A stretch of DNA of 64,000 nucleotides from Mesostigma viride (lineage: Eukaryota > Streptophyta > Mesostigmatophyceae > Mesostigmatales > Mesostigmataceae). The stretch spans positions 124,001 to 188,000 of the forward strand of contig RPFO01000138.1 in assembly GCA_009746045.1 (NCBI GenBank), given 5' to 3'. Under the pieces are notes generated by a model. That model had not been told where the DNA came from, ran no database searches, and saw only the letters and a program-made list of their open reading frames with translations. Every line of letters begins with the position of its first letter. The first letter of the stretch is position 1. The position numbers and the translations under genes were made by a program. Shown here in pieces: positions 40,701-51,849 of the stretch.

Positions 40701-43700
40701 ATGACTAGATGATGATCTAAAGTTCTGTCTTCATTCGGGGCAAAATAATGGCCTATAACGTTCAGGCAAGCCTCAGAACTGGAACGACCCCATAGCCGTC
40801 ACTCGACAAAACACTCGATTGCATTGCGATGTTCTTGCTGTAGTAGGTACTTTTCCTCGCCTCATATTTTCCAGGTACGGTCGGCCCCTGTCGACCCCGG
40901 GGGCTTGGCGCGCTCAGTACCTATCCCAGTTTCGTGCCAAAACCCACCAGGGATCCTCAGGACCAACTTTGGCGCCAAAACCGCCCCCCTGACCCCCCCC
41001 GTCTCAAACGAGGACTATGTCCTCAAATGAGGACATTTGGTTTTTGGACAATATGGCATGGTAGATGCCACCACATCAGGGGACATCGGGATACCTGCAG
41101 TAGGTTGTCCCCCGGAGGGTATCACACGGGCACCCATGAGTTGCCAGGGGTCTCTTGCATGGGTTGCCCACTTGCCAGACGGTGTCCTTTGACACATGTT
41201 CCCAGAGGGGGTGGACCACTTGCTTGACAACGTCCCCTTACAAGTGGGGTGTGGGTCACTTGCCAGTTGGGGCCCTTACCTGCGCCAGACCATTGTGACC
41301 ACACATTTACTTCTCCGAGGACATGATGGTTACCACTGCTTGTTGGCAGATGGCCCCTGTTGGGCCTAGGAGGTGCACTAGGACAGCAAGTATGGACACC
41401 AGGGCTGCTGTCATAGTTCTTATCTGTGAATATATCTGATATAGTTCTCAGATCAGAATTTTTGACACTGGGCAAGGCGCTTTTAGGCCCATTCTCTTGA
41501 CTTTTGGGCAGTTGTGCTGGCTGTTGGACCACCTCAGGCCCTTGTCACTCCTTAGGCTTAGGAGTTCTGGCTACCTGGCACTTGGTAGTAGCCATGTTAG
41601 AGTCAGCTGTCTTGACAGGTTGGCAGTCTGTGGTTTGCCTACTAGGCAGTTTTTCTGAGTGCCATAGTGAAGGTTGCTGGCTCCTTCTTGCAGCTGATTG
41701 ACGTTCAGTCCGGGAAGTTGACAGCATGTGGTCATTCTTCCAAGCAGCTTCTGGAGCCAGGCTCATTGGTGTCCGTTCCAGGCCTCCTTAAAGCAGCTTA
41801 GTCACTTCCCCATCGCGTGACCGGCGCAAGCAGCTAGTCTTGGTTGTCCAGTCAGGCAACCGCTGTGTTGACTACCCACATGTGGGGGTGGTCCAACGCT
41901 GATTGGGCGTGGTGGCAGTAGCCTATTGGGGACTTGAGGCCAGTGGGGGATTGGTAACTTGTCAATGGCGGACATGGTGCATGGAGGCGACGCTGGAGAG
42001 TATCCTGGTGGTTGACTAGTGCTGTTGGTGGTGACTGCAAGCACTCAATGGTGGAGACTTCATCAAGCACTGCATGGTGGCCGCTGGGACTCTGGTGACT
42101 TGGGGACGCCCAAGTGACGCGTATCTGTAATGCTGGTGCCTGCTCCTGACGCTGTGTTGGGTCCTGCCTGCTGGTGGACATCAAGCCAGCCGTGTGCAGA
42201 TGAGTAACCTCCTACCCTTGCTTTGCCCTGCTATGGACTTATCCTTGCTTGCATGGTGCCAGGATGGCTTGTTGTCTTGATAGTACACCATCCGCCCTTG
42301 AGCTGATTGCTTGCACAGCATGATGGTTGTATGAATAGGACTGCTTGCACGGGGGGTCTGGCATCATGTTTGCATGGGTAGGATGTCCTTGTGGGTTGGA
42401 TGATGGGCGGGATCAACGGAGCTACAACTGTGGGGCCGGCTGGAATCTTTGGCATGACAGTGATGACAATGGTGCCCACTCCGTTGCCTCTTAATTGAGG
42501 AGTTGGACTACTGGGTGCTGGGCGGGGGCTCACATGAGCTTAGAGGTGTGGGTTTGTTGAGGGACCCATTCAGCCCTTTACCACCCTTACAACCTGCCTC
42601 ATATGCATCAGTATCCGTGGTACACTGACATTAATACCATTTGGCAGTCTACGTGGTTCACGAACATGGATACTACCTTCCATGCTTTGACTAGGGGGAC
42701 ATTGTTCAGTCTACTTGCTAGGGCCCTGCCAAGCTGAGGGTGTATCTGTTTGATGACTGATGGCCTCATCCAGCATACCCTTATGCTGCCCTACTTGTGC
42801 AACCTTGTCTTGGGCTCCTTCGATCCTAATGCCCACATTACCTTGCATGGTAGTGCCACCTGGATGGTTGCGGGGAGTGATGTTGTTGCTGGGGGCCCTG
42901 CCAAGCTTGAGCACATCAGTTGCCTGATTGGTGATTGCTTTCAGTTTGCTCTCAAGCTGCCCTGTATGCAACTCCGTCTTGGACACTTTGCTGTAGTGCC
43001 CATCCCATCTTTAGTCATGAGGTGCATAGGACGCCGTTATAGAGAGACCCTGCAGGCCACCAGTGGGTCAGTGGGCTGAGAGACAGGCCTCCCCCACCCT
43101 TCTATGGTTGGCTGGGCCTCTGTCCTTATGCGTATTCCATGGCGTTTGTTCCTGCTAGGTTATGCTGTCAATCTTGGGAAGTTGATACCAGGATTATTAC
43201 AGCTTATTCTACGCAGAGGGTGGAATTATTAGGCATGCTGGTAGTCTCCAGTTTACCAGTTATGCTGAGGGGGATTTGTGTGGGGAGCAGGGCGTGCAGG
43301 GGATTGGGCTGCGTCTAAACCTTGCATGGGGTAGCGTGTGCTACGCTTTACCAGTTGGGGCATACCGTTCATAATGCTGGTGAGGCATTACGGATCTTTT
43401 GCTATCCCTATCAAGGCTGTGGATGGTTTCCCAGGCATCTTATGGAGAAATAGTGTGCCTTGGCTCATAAAAAGCCACTGGCTATGGGTTGAGAGTACTA
43501 GCTACTAAGGAGATGTGGCTTTACCTCACTCTTACTCCTGTGGGTGCGACTGGAGGGGGGGAAATTTTGTTCTGGTGGGGAGGAGATCTATGAGGATCAT
43601 AGCGTGGAGACACCTTGGGATTTCAGTTCATCTTTTCTGGGTCTCCTCATAGATCCCTGACTATCCTCATAGAACCTGATGGTATCCTGGTTTCGCTGGC

Positions 43701-45555
43701 CATCGGTGGGCTATTTTGGCTGTGCTTTGTTGCATCTCCCCAACCTGCTGACGGGTACCCACTGGAGACAACCCTGTCCACGGCCTCATGGGCGTACTTC
43801 TGAGATAACCTTGCTCTTCATGAGGCGACCCTGTTGGCGACGTCTTCCTGCTGGATTGCTCCTGTCTCTTGGTGACTGCACTTCCACCTGGGGCGCTGTT
43901 GACGTTTCCTCGTTCCAGTTTGCGTGGACTGCCGGGTGTCAGCGGGCCTTGGACTTGCTGCAGCAGAAGCTCATGCCAGCCCTGTGTTAGGATTGAGCAT
44001 TCTTGGCATCCATCCAGCCTGCTATGACCTGATGAGCCTTGGACCCTGGCAGCCCAAGTTAATTATGGGGGGTTGGCTGTATAGAGGGTTAGCCTTGCTA
44101 CATGACACTCTGCTTCCTGCCCTGATCAAGCAGTGAGAGCTGTCAGTATTCATGGCATGGATCCCTGTGGATGACCCGTTATCCCTGGGAATGTCAGGCT
44201 TGTCCTTCACCCGTGGACTCTAGCTGAGGGAGGGTGGTGTCCCAGAACCTGGAGTGGCCTCACCTTGTTTGGCTTAGGTGCCTTGACCCTGTTGACTCCT
44301 TCCTGGATTCATGTGGACTCATCGAATCTGACTGGGATCTGAGTTGAGTGGGATGGACTCTTGGGGGAGTTTGGTGGGACTAAGCTGAGATGACATCCAG
44401 ATCTTGGTGACCAGCTTCTGAGGATAGTTGAGGGGATCTGAGCCTGGATGGCACATGGAGAGTGACTTCTGTGTTGTACCCCGACATATGACATATGGAG
44501 TTGTTCACCTAGGGCTTGATGCCTGGTATGAGCACGTGGTTCATGTATGCACACCAGCCTGTATGAGAGTGGCTCCCCTTTTTGTGGCTCATCTGCTGCA
44601 TAGGATGTATGCATTGTCACCAGGACCTGAGTTTGATATGAGGCCTACTGAGGGGCAGGACATGCTAGCAGCCAGTGAGTATGGGAGAGGCTTCCTACAG
44701 GGAGCTGTTGGAGTTTCAGTTCAGAAGGGTGACTTTGATTTGGTTCCTTCTTTCTCCAGCTCAGCCAGAAGGTGTTTCCCTTTGGAGACTTCTACCTCTT
44801 TTGCAATCCCGGGTTGCCCAAGTACACTGTGGAACTTAGGGTCCGTCTGATGCCACTATGGGTGCTGGTGCCCTGATAGGTGCTAAGTGGTCTGTGGTCA
44901 AGACCTTTCTGCAGTTCTGGTGAGCGTACAGATCAGGGGTGAGCAGGCACAAGACGTCCTCTACTTGGGTGATGGACCCGGCGAGTCAGTCTGTGGTGCT
45001 CCTCTCCTGGGGCATGCTTCCGCTATGCTGTCCAGATGGTGGCAGGGGCTACTGAGACTTGCATGGTGCTGAAGGTCAGCAGGAACTGGCCAGAGTTGGC
45101 CCACGTGGTGGGGCAGTTTCCCATGTGTGGACCCAATGGCAAGGTGGCCTGAATGGGGATTGGTATAGCCTGTGAGGAACAGGGCTGAGAAGGAAAGGGG
45201 GGCTTTGGATTGTGGTGTGAGGGGGGGGATTCCAGGATGGATGATGGGGGGGCTCCATTCCAGTTCTGATGTTCCAGTCCGGAGTTCCAGAATTCCAGAA
45301 TGATGACGGGATGACTTCCCGTATTGCTGTGATTATCTGGGCTTGTAGTGGATAAGGATGTGACTTGTCTTCCTTAAGCACCTGTGACTAGATGTTTATG
45401 AGATAGGAGGCCCTGGCTTCAGGGATGTAAAAACCCATCTGCTTGTCCCAAGAGATGGTGGACTTCCTGTTTATTGTTGTGTTGTTCTTGTGTAGGTTGT
45501 TGTTTATTCTTCTTGGCTTCTAGGAACTGGGAGTTCCTGTCTTGAGGGGGAGATA
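37749..45555 (+). other. Interior of the LARD-like element
   Basis: Long sequence with only short frames. A possible gag start, MEFLPDPERVRYAVYSDSS, follows the primer site at 37811 but stops at once. Bases 39151-39210 and 41052-41111 are near-identical (TGGCATGGTAGATGCCACC and on). A GTCCTCATATGAGGAC-type palindrome lies near both (39301 and 41018). A 140-codon frame at 44428-44850 has no recognised family. Confidence 0.5.
40154..40693 (-). CDS. Unrecognised 179-codon reverse frame inside the LARD-like element
   Basis: The longest frame in the interior, on the strand opposite to the element. It has balanced amino-acid composition and segments such as SPFFRRDIAVTSGENHGE and VIRNRIVLNKRVKSIVAYNP. 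I recognise no family. It could be part of a captured host exon or chance. No splice context or repeat helps to decide. Confidence 0.25.
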   Translation of the reverse strand: MLLLTCRCFVYVENIVHERILAPLKKIWKLRRWHDRSVCSSVLQFLFPPSSCGYREYGLWYASGLMGDPGNRGTWAVRWVKESPFFRRDIAVTSGENHGEREPYFTFAARLGASRASPSFNIYFLSCPAQLAAWAHVKNKVPDVIRNRIVLNKRVKSIVAYNPRRLNDSGSFQCPTSWL

Positions 45556-46255
45556 TGTAACAACCAAATGTTACATCCAAAGTTTTCCTACTGGTGACCT
45601 TATTATGAGTTCTTGGGGACAATTATTTGGATAGTTAGGAGGCTTCGACGTATGATTGATATTGGGCCTGCTGAGATCTGTCGAATTATTGTTCTACCCT
45701 CATTGGTCGTGGCCTGATCCACGTGGGGTACTTTGTATGGTTTAGTTCAGCCAGTCATAGATTCTCTTTAAGACTGTCGTACCTGGTGGATCTGGTTCCA
45801 GGTCACGGAGATTCTGTAGTGCTGGCCTTGTGCTGTGTTGTGGATTCTGAGGACAGGATCTTACCTTGAGTGATCCTCACTTTTGATTGGTTCTTTCGGG
45901 TTAGGGTTGAGCCGACTCTGCGTGCACGATGACTTTTATACTGATTGTGGCGGCCGTGCATGTGTGCGTACGTGAGAGCTAAAGCTATGGTGTAATTCAA
46001 GGGTTTCCTTGTTTCATCAATCAAACAACCCTTGCCAAAAGTCAACTATAACTTCAACAGATAGTTGACTTGGATATAACTTGTCTGTTGTGTCTAACAA
46101 GGGTGGGGACTCATTCCCTTAACTGTTGAAGATCCATCTTCATTGCTTCTCTGGACGTGAAGTTATCTGTCGCGACTCCAACCCAGGTATAAAGATCTTT
46201 TCACGCTAATGTTGATACTGAGGCTGTTGCAAACACAACATTTTTAGTCGTTACA
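45556..46255 (+). repeat. LARD-like element 3' LTR
   Basis: It is the partner of 37049-37748 and is followed by the duplication CGCAA. Confidence 0.92.
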
Positions 46256-46260
46256 CGCAA

Positions 46261-46920
46261 AAAGTTTCATGCCAGGTTCACTAAGAGCGCAAACAGACTG
46301 GGCGGTGACATGCGACTAAATCAACGTACCACGGCCGGCATTATTTCCTACCCAGGCGCGCAAGAAAAGCCAGCCAGCCATGGATGGATTAACCGCGGAT
46401 CGCGCAGGCCTGAACGAAATCATTTTAGAAATGACAGGAAATGGCCGCAGATCGAAGATGCTTAGGTTATTTTCATGGTGTCCGTTACTAAACGGCTCTT
46501 GCTGCATCAAAATAACCCACGAATATCGATCGAGTTCTACCGTCGCAGGCACACATGCTAGATTATTCATCGCGGCAAAATTGTTGGATGAGACCCCCGT
46601 GCAAATCTGTACCAACAAAGGCAGCGAATTTGCAAATAGTGCAGATCTTGCTATGAAACATCATAATAGAACATCACTTTTAACCATCGGCCTAATTTTT
46701 TCGCCTGTCGCCCGCCGGATTAGCCATATTTTAACGGAACGCACGTCGCCATGGCCACCTCCGCACGGTGCGCGCACTGTGCACCACAATTTCAAAATAA
46801 GATCGCGTCGAATTGTGAAAGTTCAGACGGGTCAGTACTTAGTAGAGATACGAAATCTGTGGCTTCAAATCGTTGCCCTGTCGTTCTGGCATCCTAGCCG
46901 CGCAAAACGTAAAAAAACCG
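46261..46920. other. Right interior of the hAT-like element
   Basis: Open frames on both strands overlap here (46380 onwards, plus; 46618-46316, minus). I see no hAT dimerisation or catalytic motif. The plus frame joins by chance into the Copia-C pol frame beyond 47060. Confidence 0.4.
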
Positions 46921-47067
46921 CGGAAAATACGGCATTATACGGTATTATACGTCATTATGCGCTAAAACGTATTACGTATGAAAAATTATACGCTAAAAAC
47001 CAGCGCATAACGTATTATACCGTATTATACCGTATTATACGGCGTATGATCTCACACTGGTTGGTGT

Positions 47068-49334
47068 ACAAGGCGGGGGTGACGTGGAGCTTCCTGATCA
47101 GGGTGCTACAGCTGTATCGAGCCCTCAGGGTGACCCTGGCCCGGCCCCTGGGGTACCTTCACATACGGTGGTTGGGCAAGCAGGCGGACAGGCTGCACCT
47201 CCGGAACGGCCCGACATGCACCAGGCCTAGGGGTGTGCGTCTATCAGATATTGTACAGGCTTTGCAAAGAGCCAAGAAGGAGCCTAAGGTGTCCAAGCTT
47301 GTCCAGTTGGATGAACCTGAGGTAGCTGCCATGGAGATAGATACCAATGCACAGGTTTCTGTCATGGGACCTCAGCATACAGGAGAACTGCTGGTCGGAG
47401 AACCAAGTTGCCCCTGGGTGTCTGATTTCAGTGGTAGGACGCATCTAAGGGTGTTGGGAGAGGTTACTGCCCCTGTCATGGGTGTGGATGTGACCTTCCT
47501 TGTCCTAGAGGACTATGATGGCCCTGTGATTTTGGGTCAGAATTTTCTGGGCAATCCTGGGATTTCTATCAGAGCTACAGCTCTGAGAAGAGATGGCTGG
47601 GGGATGATTCCCCTAGAAAATTTCAGGACAACATTTCCAGTCAGGTGCAGGGCCAAGCCGGTCAAGGGTGTAAAATGGGATGAAGGAGAGGTGCCCCCAG
47701 CAGCCAGTTTGGTGATTCCAGCTGTGTTGCACCCCAGCAGTATTGGCATAACTCACAGGAGCCTTGCTGCACACTCTCCTTTGACATATGACCAGCTAGT
47801 CCAAGAGATGAGCTCGCCTACTTTGTTTGAGGCTTGGAAGCTCGCCTTCTCCAAGGCATTGGAGGAGTGGTTGCAGTTTGAGTGTGCTGCACCAACAGAC
47901 AGACGTCCCCCAGCATCAAGGAAGCTTGCTTTGAGATTTGTGCTGAAGAGGAAGGTTGTGGATGAGGTATCAGTGCCCCATGTCAGGCCTGTCCTGAATG
48001 AGTATCGCGGCACGGGGAGTCTGCCAGGAGAGGAGCTGTACACGCCAGGGATGTTACACGACACATGGAGAATTTTGCTATGTCTCTACGTGGGGTTGCT
48101 GAACAGGGGAGCAGCTATGTCATCAGTGCTGCTGGACTTCAAGAGGGCATTTTTAAAATCTGATCCAGAAGTGGCCAGGAGGGTGTGGAAGCAGGATGAG
48201 CCTTACTGTGTTGAGGTGCCTGCTATCTGGAAGCTGGAGCTGCATCAACAATTCCTGGTTATTCTGAAGGGCCTGGAAGGACTCAGGTCGAGCCCAATCG
48301 TCTGGAGACTCACGCTGCAGGAAGCTCTGATCAGTGAGTGTGGCTTGAGAGTGTCTTCAGTTGATCCCTGTTTGCGGCTGGCCCAATGGGAGGGTCTGCC
48401 AGTGTATGCTAGTTTGCATGGAGATGATCTGCATTTGCTAGCCCCCACGACCTGGCTGAAGAAGTTTATTCCTGTCATCAGTGGCAAGTTTTCACTGGGC
48501 AAGGAGCTGTGGCAGGAGCCCAACAAGCCTGTAGTATTCTGTGGAATGCAGGCTACCCTATTCAGGAGGGATGGGGAGTGGAGTATCAGGCTTCAGGCTG
48601 GAGGAGATTATAAACAGACCATTGTGAAGGCCTTGCCAGAGAAGATCACCCAGGCTGCAGGACCTGAGTTGAGAGGCATGTGGGCCTGGTTTGCCAGCAT
48701 CTGTGGTCCGTCTTTGATGGTCCATAGCAGAATGCCTGATGAAGTGCTTGAGGATGAGAAGCCTCTAGTCATAGCCCGATTGGTGGAGAGTACCCCTGAT
48801 CTGATTTTGTCTGGGATTGACTTTACCCAGCCTATCACCTTGGAGATCTTTGTTGACAGTTCCATGGATGCTCGCCAGGTTACCAAGGTCAGGGGGAGAT
48901 CTGCTGCTCTGTTTGCTTTTTATCAGAGCAGGGCAAGTTTGTTCAGCTGGTACAGCAGACTGCAGAAGAGGGTCTGTATCAGTTCAGATGTGGCAGAATG
49001 CAGGGCCATATGCGAGGGGATCCAGTCCAGCTTGTACATAAAGGAGTTAATGCTGGAGCTGGCTTCAGTGACCCCTTGGACCTTGCAGATGGAGACGTTG
49101 TTGCTAACAGACAGCATGGGTATGGTCCAGTTTGTTCACAAGCAGCTGGCCAGAAGCCGGGACCTGGATTATTTGTTGCTGAAGGAGTTGGCCAGTTTGG
49201 TTGACTTGAAGCATATCCCTGGCGAGGAGAACCCTGCTGATGCATTGACCAAGCTGCCACACAAGGCCCCAGCCCAGTACAATGTACTGAGGAAGCTCAT
49301 GAATGCTGACTGTCAAGTCGGTCTATCTGTCTAA
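47068..49334 (+). CDS. Copia-C Pol second part: protease-like, RT, RNase H
   Basis: The frame continues from the hAT right duplication. The protease-like domain begins MEIDTNAQVSVM (about 47340; Asn in place of Gly) and closes YDGPVILGQNFLGNPG (about 47520). The RT has RKLALRFVLKRK, LLDFKRAFLKSD (motif A), GLEGLRSSPIVW, ASLHGDDLHLL (motif C, HGDD) and the GSLPGEELYTPGM block shared with Copia-A and -B. RNase H has FVDSSMDA, SSDVAECRAI, LTDSMGMVQF and NPADALTKLP. The frame is unbroken from the protease to TAA at 49334. The apparent start inside the hAT element is fortuitous. Without its integrase half this copy cannot be autonomous. Confidence 0.85.
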
Positions 49335-49851
49335 AAGCTGAGAGCTGGGTGCTTAAGTCTCTGGATATCAGGCTGGGAGCTTGATTGTACATAATCCTGA
49401 GCACACCTTGAGGGGTGAGACAGGTCTCTGGTGTGGGAATGTCTGACATTGTCTCTGATGGAGAGATGTCTATCTGGGGTTTTCATCTCAGTCTGAGGTT
49501 TCCCCAGATCTGTGGTTTGTGGGCGGGGTTCGATTCCCTGGTGCCGTCTTAAGGCGGAGTTTCACGGACTGGCTGACCCATCCACCATGCATGCTGGTGA
49601 GGTGGCGACAGGTCCCCTGATTTTCCACGGTTGGAATGAGTATAGGAGCTTATGAATTGCATGTGCTTCGCGTAGATATTGTGTCTGGTTCGATAAGGGG
49701 CAGCAGACCGGCGCCGACTCCCGTCTGGGGGTCAGCAATGTTTTCTGATGAGCTGTTGTGGGTGATCTGTGGGGTTTCGCCTAAGGTCCTGAAGGTTGTA
49801 CATACTTCTCAAGTTCTTAGCTGAACACCTATGGGCTGCCACAGTTGGCCA
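49335..49851 (+). other. Copia-C 3' untranslated region
   Basis: No gene. A GGTTCGATTCC box near 49528 resembles a tRNA B box, but no acceptor pairing was found. Confidence 0.4.
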
Positions 49852-50483
49852 AAGCGCTTAGTATCGATTCCGCAGGAGTCGATGTATATATAACTAAGAC
49901 TGTTGCGACACGCCGGCATCCCGAGTTCGAATCCCGATAGGATCGTTCCGGGGGTGGATTTTTCGCCTAGTAATGCGAATAACGTTGCGGACGCTAATCG
50001 TTCGGCCTAGCTAGTATGTTAATCGAAAAAGGCAAGTGCTCTCCGCTGACTAGGCGGAGTACCAGCGCTAGCTAATCGAATGATATGATGTGCTCAACCG
50101 GCTAATCATCTGTGTTGTTCGACGTCGCTCCGAAAAGCGGCTATGTCCCCGAAATCGGCTAATTTCCACGCGATGTCTCGCTATAATCGACTAGGCCTAG
50201 TTCGGTGGCTCGCTGGGCACCGAGTATGATAGGCCGCTGGCCTCTGACCCCCCGTCGACTAGGAAATTTCGACAATCGAATAAGGAAAATTCGATAATCG
50301 AATAGGAAAGTTCGATGGTCGAATAGGCAACTTTGATAATCGAATAGCCAATTCGATGACCCGACTAGTATCGGCCTTAGCCTTGCCGGCGCAAGCAAAA
50401 GTTTTAGTTATAAACATCGATTCCTTACGGAATCGACACTAAGCGCTTAGTGTCGATTCCGTAAGGAATCGATGTTTATAACT
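49852..50483. mobile_element. Foldback/MITE-like element ending in a 78-bp perfect palindrome
   Basis: The left end (AAGCGCTTAGTATCGATTCCG and on) is repeated in inverted form at 50406-50448. That copy is followed by its own mirror image, giving a perfect 78-bp palindrome (50406-50483, centre AAGCGCTT). Each arm also contains a smaller hairpin (CGATTCC/GGAATCG). The interior is non-coding, with TCGA-rich tandem repeats. It abuts the right terminal repeat of Copia-C. Confidence 0.65.
50266..50362. repeat. Degenerate 22-bp tandem repeat (TTCGATAATCGAATAGG type)
   Basis: About five diverged units, each with an imperfect TCGAT-ATCGA palindrome, inside the foldback element. Confidence 0.7.
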
Positions 50484-50729
50484 TAGGCTGCTCAGGACTA
50501 GCAAGCACAGTGCACAAGTATATAAAGAATAGGCCAGTGCCAATTGGGCATCTCTTGCGAGCCCGCCTCACGTGTGATGCCTTGACTTGGCAAACTCGTG
50601 TACAAGCCTCAAGTGTGTGAGCGCTGTAACATTATCCAATTTTAACAAAGCTCCGTTTCCAACCATATTCACACATTGCTGCATTGCAACCATATCCTAC
50701 ACATTGCGTTTATAAAAACGTTAACTCAA
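50484..50729 (+). repeat. Copia-C right terminal repeat
   Basis: It is the partner of 32215-32460. It is followed directly by minus-strand gypsy-like gag sequence. Confidence 0.75.
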
Positions 50730-51838
50730 GGATTCACACTGAATGAGGGTAGCAAGCTCAGAGGTAATACAGGTAGTAATCAGATAGTGAGGGACTAAAA
50801 CTGCATCAGGGAGACGCCATCGATTATGATTTTGCCACGACTCTGTGTTTTGAGTCAGCAGCATAATAAAAGTGAAAAACTGCATGTTGAGGGGAAGACT
50901 TGACATCTAATTTGGGAAGGTTAGCAAAGAGGGGAAGGGCAGGGGGCTTAGGAGGATGGGAAGGATCAGATCTACCCATGGGACCACTGTCTTCCACTGC
51001 TACATAAGGGGGATAGAAAGAAGGAAGAGGAAAGGTTTTGGATAGGGGTCTAGAAGGGGCCACCGTTTCAGGCTGGTGCCCATAGGAGAAGGGGACAGTA
51101 TATGGTTCACGAAGGGAGGAATAGGCAAAATGATCATAATTTCTGTCATGATTCTAGGGGCATGGTGCTGAAATCACTATTAACTTCTAGCTCTGCTACG
51201 CGGGAAGGGAACACCAGGGCAGCCTCGTAGGCCGTGTCAGGGTAGGACCAAGAAGTAGGAGGATGAAATGGAACTGCACTAGGGCGACCAGAAGGGCCTA
51301 CAGCAGGGGCAGAGGTACGACCCATGTTATAAGCAGGGGTGGAAGGAACAGGATGAGGTTGAAGCATTGTCAGGAAGTGAGGACCTCATTGAGGGTTGAG
51401 CCAAGGTTGCAGGAGGGGCAGGGGCCTGGTTCAGGGTAAAAGAGGGGTCTTCACTAAATCTGACATGCATACGTTGTTCAAAGGTAGGAGGGGTGACAGA
51501 GGAATGACGACGACCACTAGTGGTAGGGGAAGGAGGTGAGGTACGCAGGTTACCTTGAGGAGCTAGTGAGGTGGTGTACCGTTTCCAAGGAGTCCCGTCT
51601 ATCACCACGAGTATTGTTGTTGTTATTATTATTATTATTAGCATTATTAGTATTATTAGTGGTAGGTATAGGTGACATCTCTCCACCCACTGGATCCATG
51701 TTCAATATGAGGAAAACAGATAAGGTTGCAATAAGGAAAAGTACAAGAACCTGAATTAAAGCAAGGAAAGCAAAAAGGAAAAACCTTTAATGGCCTAAGA
51801 AAAGGAAAACAAGTAAAATCAATCCTTTTTAACAACAG
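50730..51838 (-). pseudogene. Gypsy-like Gag N-terminal part, degenerate
   Basis: A likely start near 51699 reads MDPVGGEMSPIPTT, followed by an Asn run from an AAT repeat (51616-51660). Proline-rich segments follow (TSPPSPTTSGRRHSS, RTSAPAVGPSGRPS) with at least three frame changes, then LPKLDVKSSPQ near 50,890. Assignment to the same gag as 31055-31745 is inferred from strand, order and the Copia-C insertion between them. Confidence 0.45.
51616..51660. repeat. (AAT)n trinucleotide repeat in gypsy-like gag
   Basis: Plus-strand ATT-type units encode poly-Asn on the reverse strand. Confidence 0.8.
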
Positions 51839-51849
51839 TAATGGATAGG

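Larger units (their letters stand above)
37049..46255 (+). mobile_element. 9.2-kb LTR element without recognisable pol (LARD-like)
   Basis: Its 700-bp LTRs (37049-37748, 45556-46255) are almost identical, starting TGTAACAACC and ending CGTTACA. The duplication is CGCAA (37044-37048, 46256-46260). After the 5' LTR comes TTGGTATCGGAG, close to the classical initiator-tRNA primer site TGGTATCAGAGC. Before the 3' LTR is CTTGAGGGGGAGA (polypurine tract). The 7.8-kb interior has no integrase, RT or RNase H motif that I can find, so mobility would depend on another element. Confidence 0.88.
36105..47059. mobile_element. hAT-like DNA transposon, itself split by an LTR element
   Basis: The termini CAGAGTGAGATC and (inverted) CAGTGTGAGATC are flanked by an 8-bp duplication GTTGGTGT (36097-36104, 47060-47067). 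Both ends continue into subterminal GTATAATACG-type repeats (36116-36205; 46925-47045). Without the inner LTR element the transposon is about 1.7 kb and shows no clear transposase, so it is probably non-autonomous. Superfamily assignment rests on the 8-bp TSD and CAG-type ends. Confidence 0.8.
32215..50729 (+). mobile_element. Copia-C: LTR retrotransposon split by a hAT-like element
   Basis: Direct terminal repeats 32215-32460 and 50484-50729 (246 bp each, few differences) enclose ORF0, gag, integrase, protease-like, RT and RNase H. Excluding the hAT-like insertion (36105-47059) the element is about 7.5 kb. Outer boundaries are uncertain: the left repeat is preceded by unrelated sequence and the right one by a palindromic element. 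It interrupts a minus-strand gypsy-like gag. Confidence 0.75.

Noticed and set aside
46380-49334. A single 984-codon protein
   Set aside because: The first 220 codons lie in the hAT-like element and join the Copia-C pol frame by chance across its right end.
49528-49940. tRNA genes or tRNA-derived SINE (GGTTCGATTCC at 49528, GAGTTCGAATCC at about 49924)
   Set aside because: Only B-box-like words were found; no A box, acceptor stem or anticodon arm could be paired.
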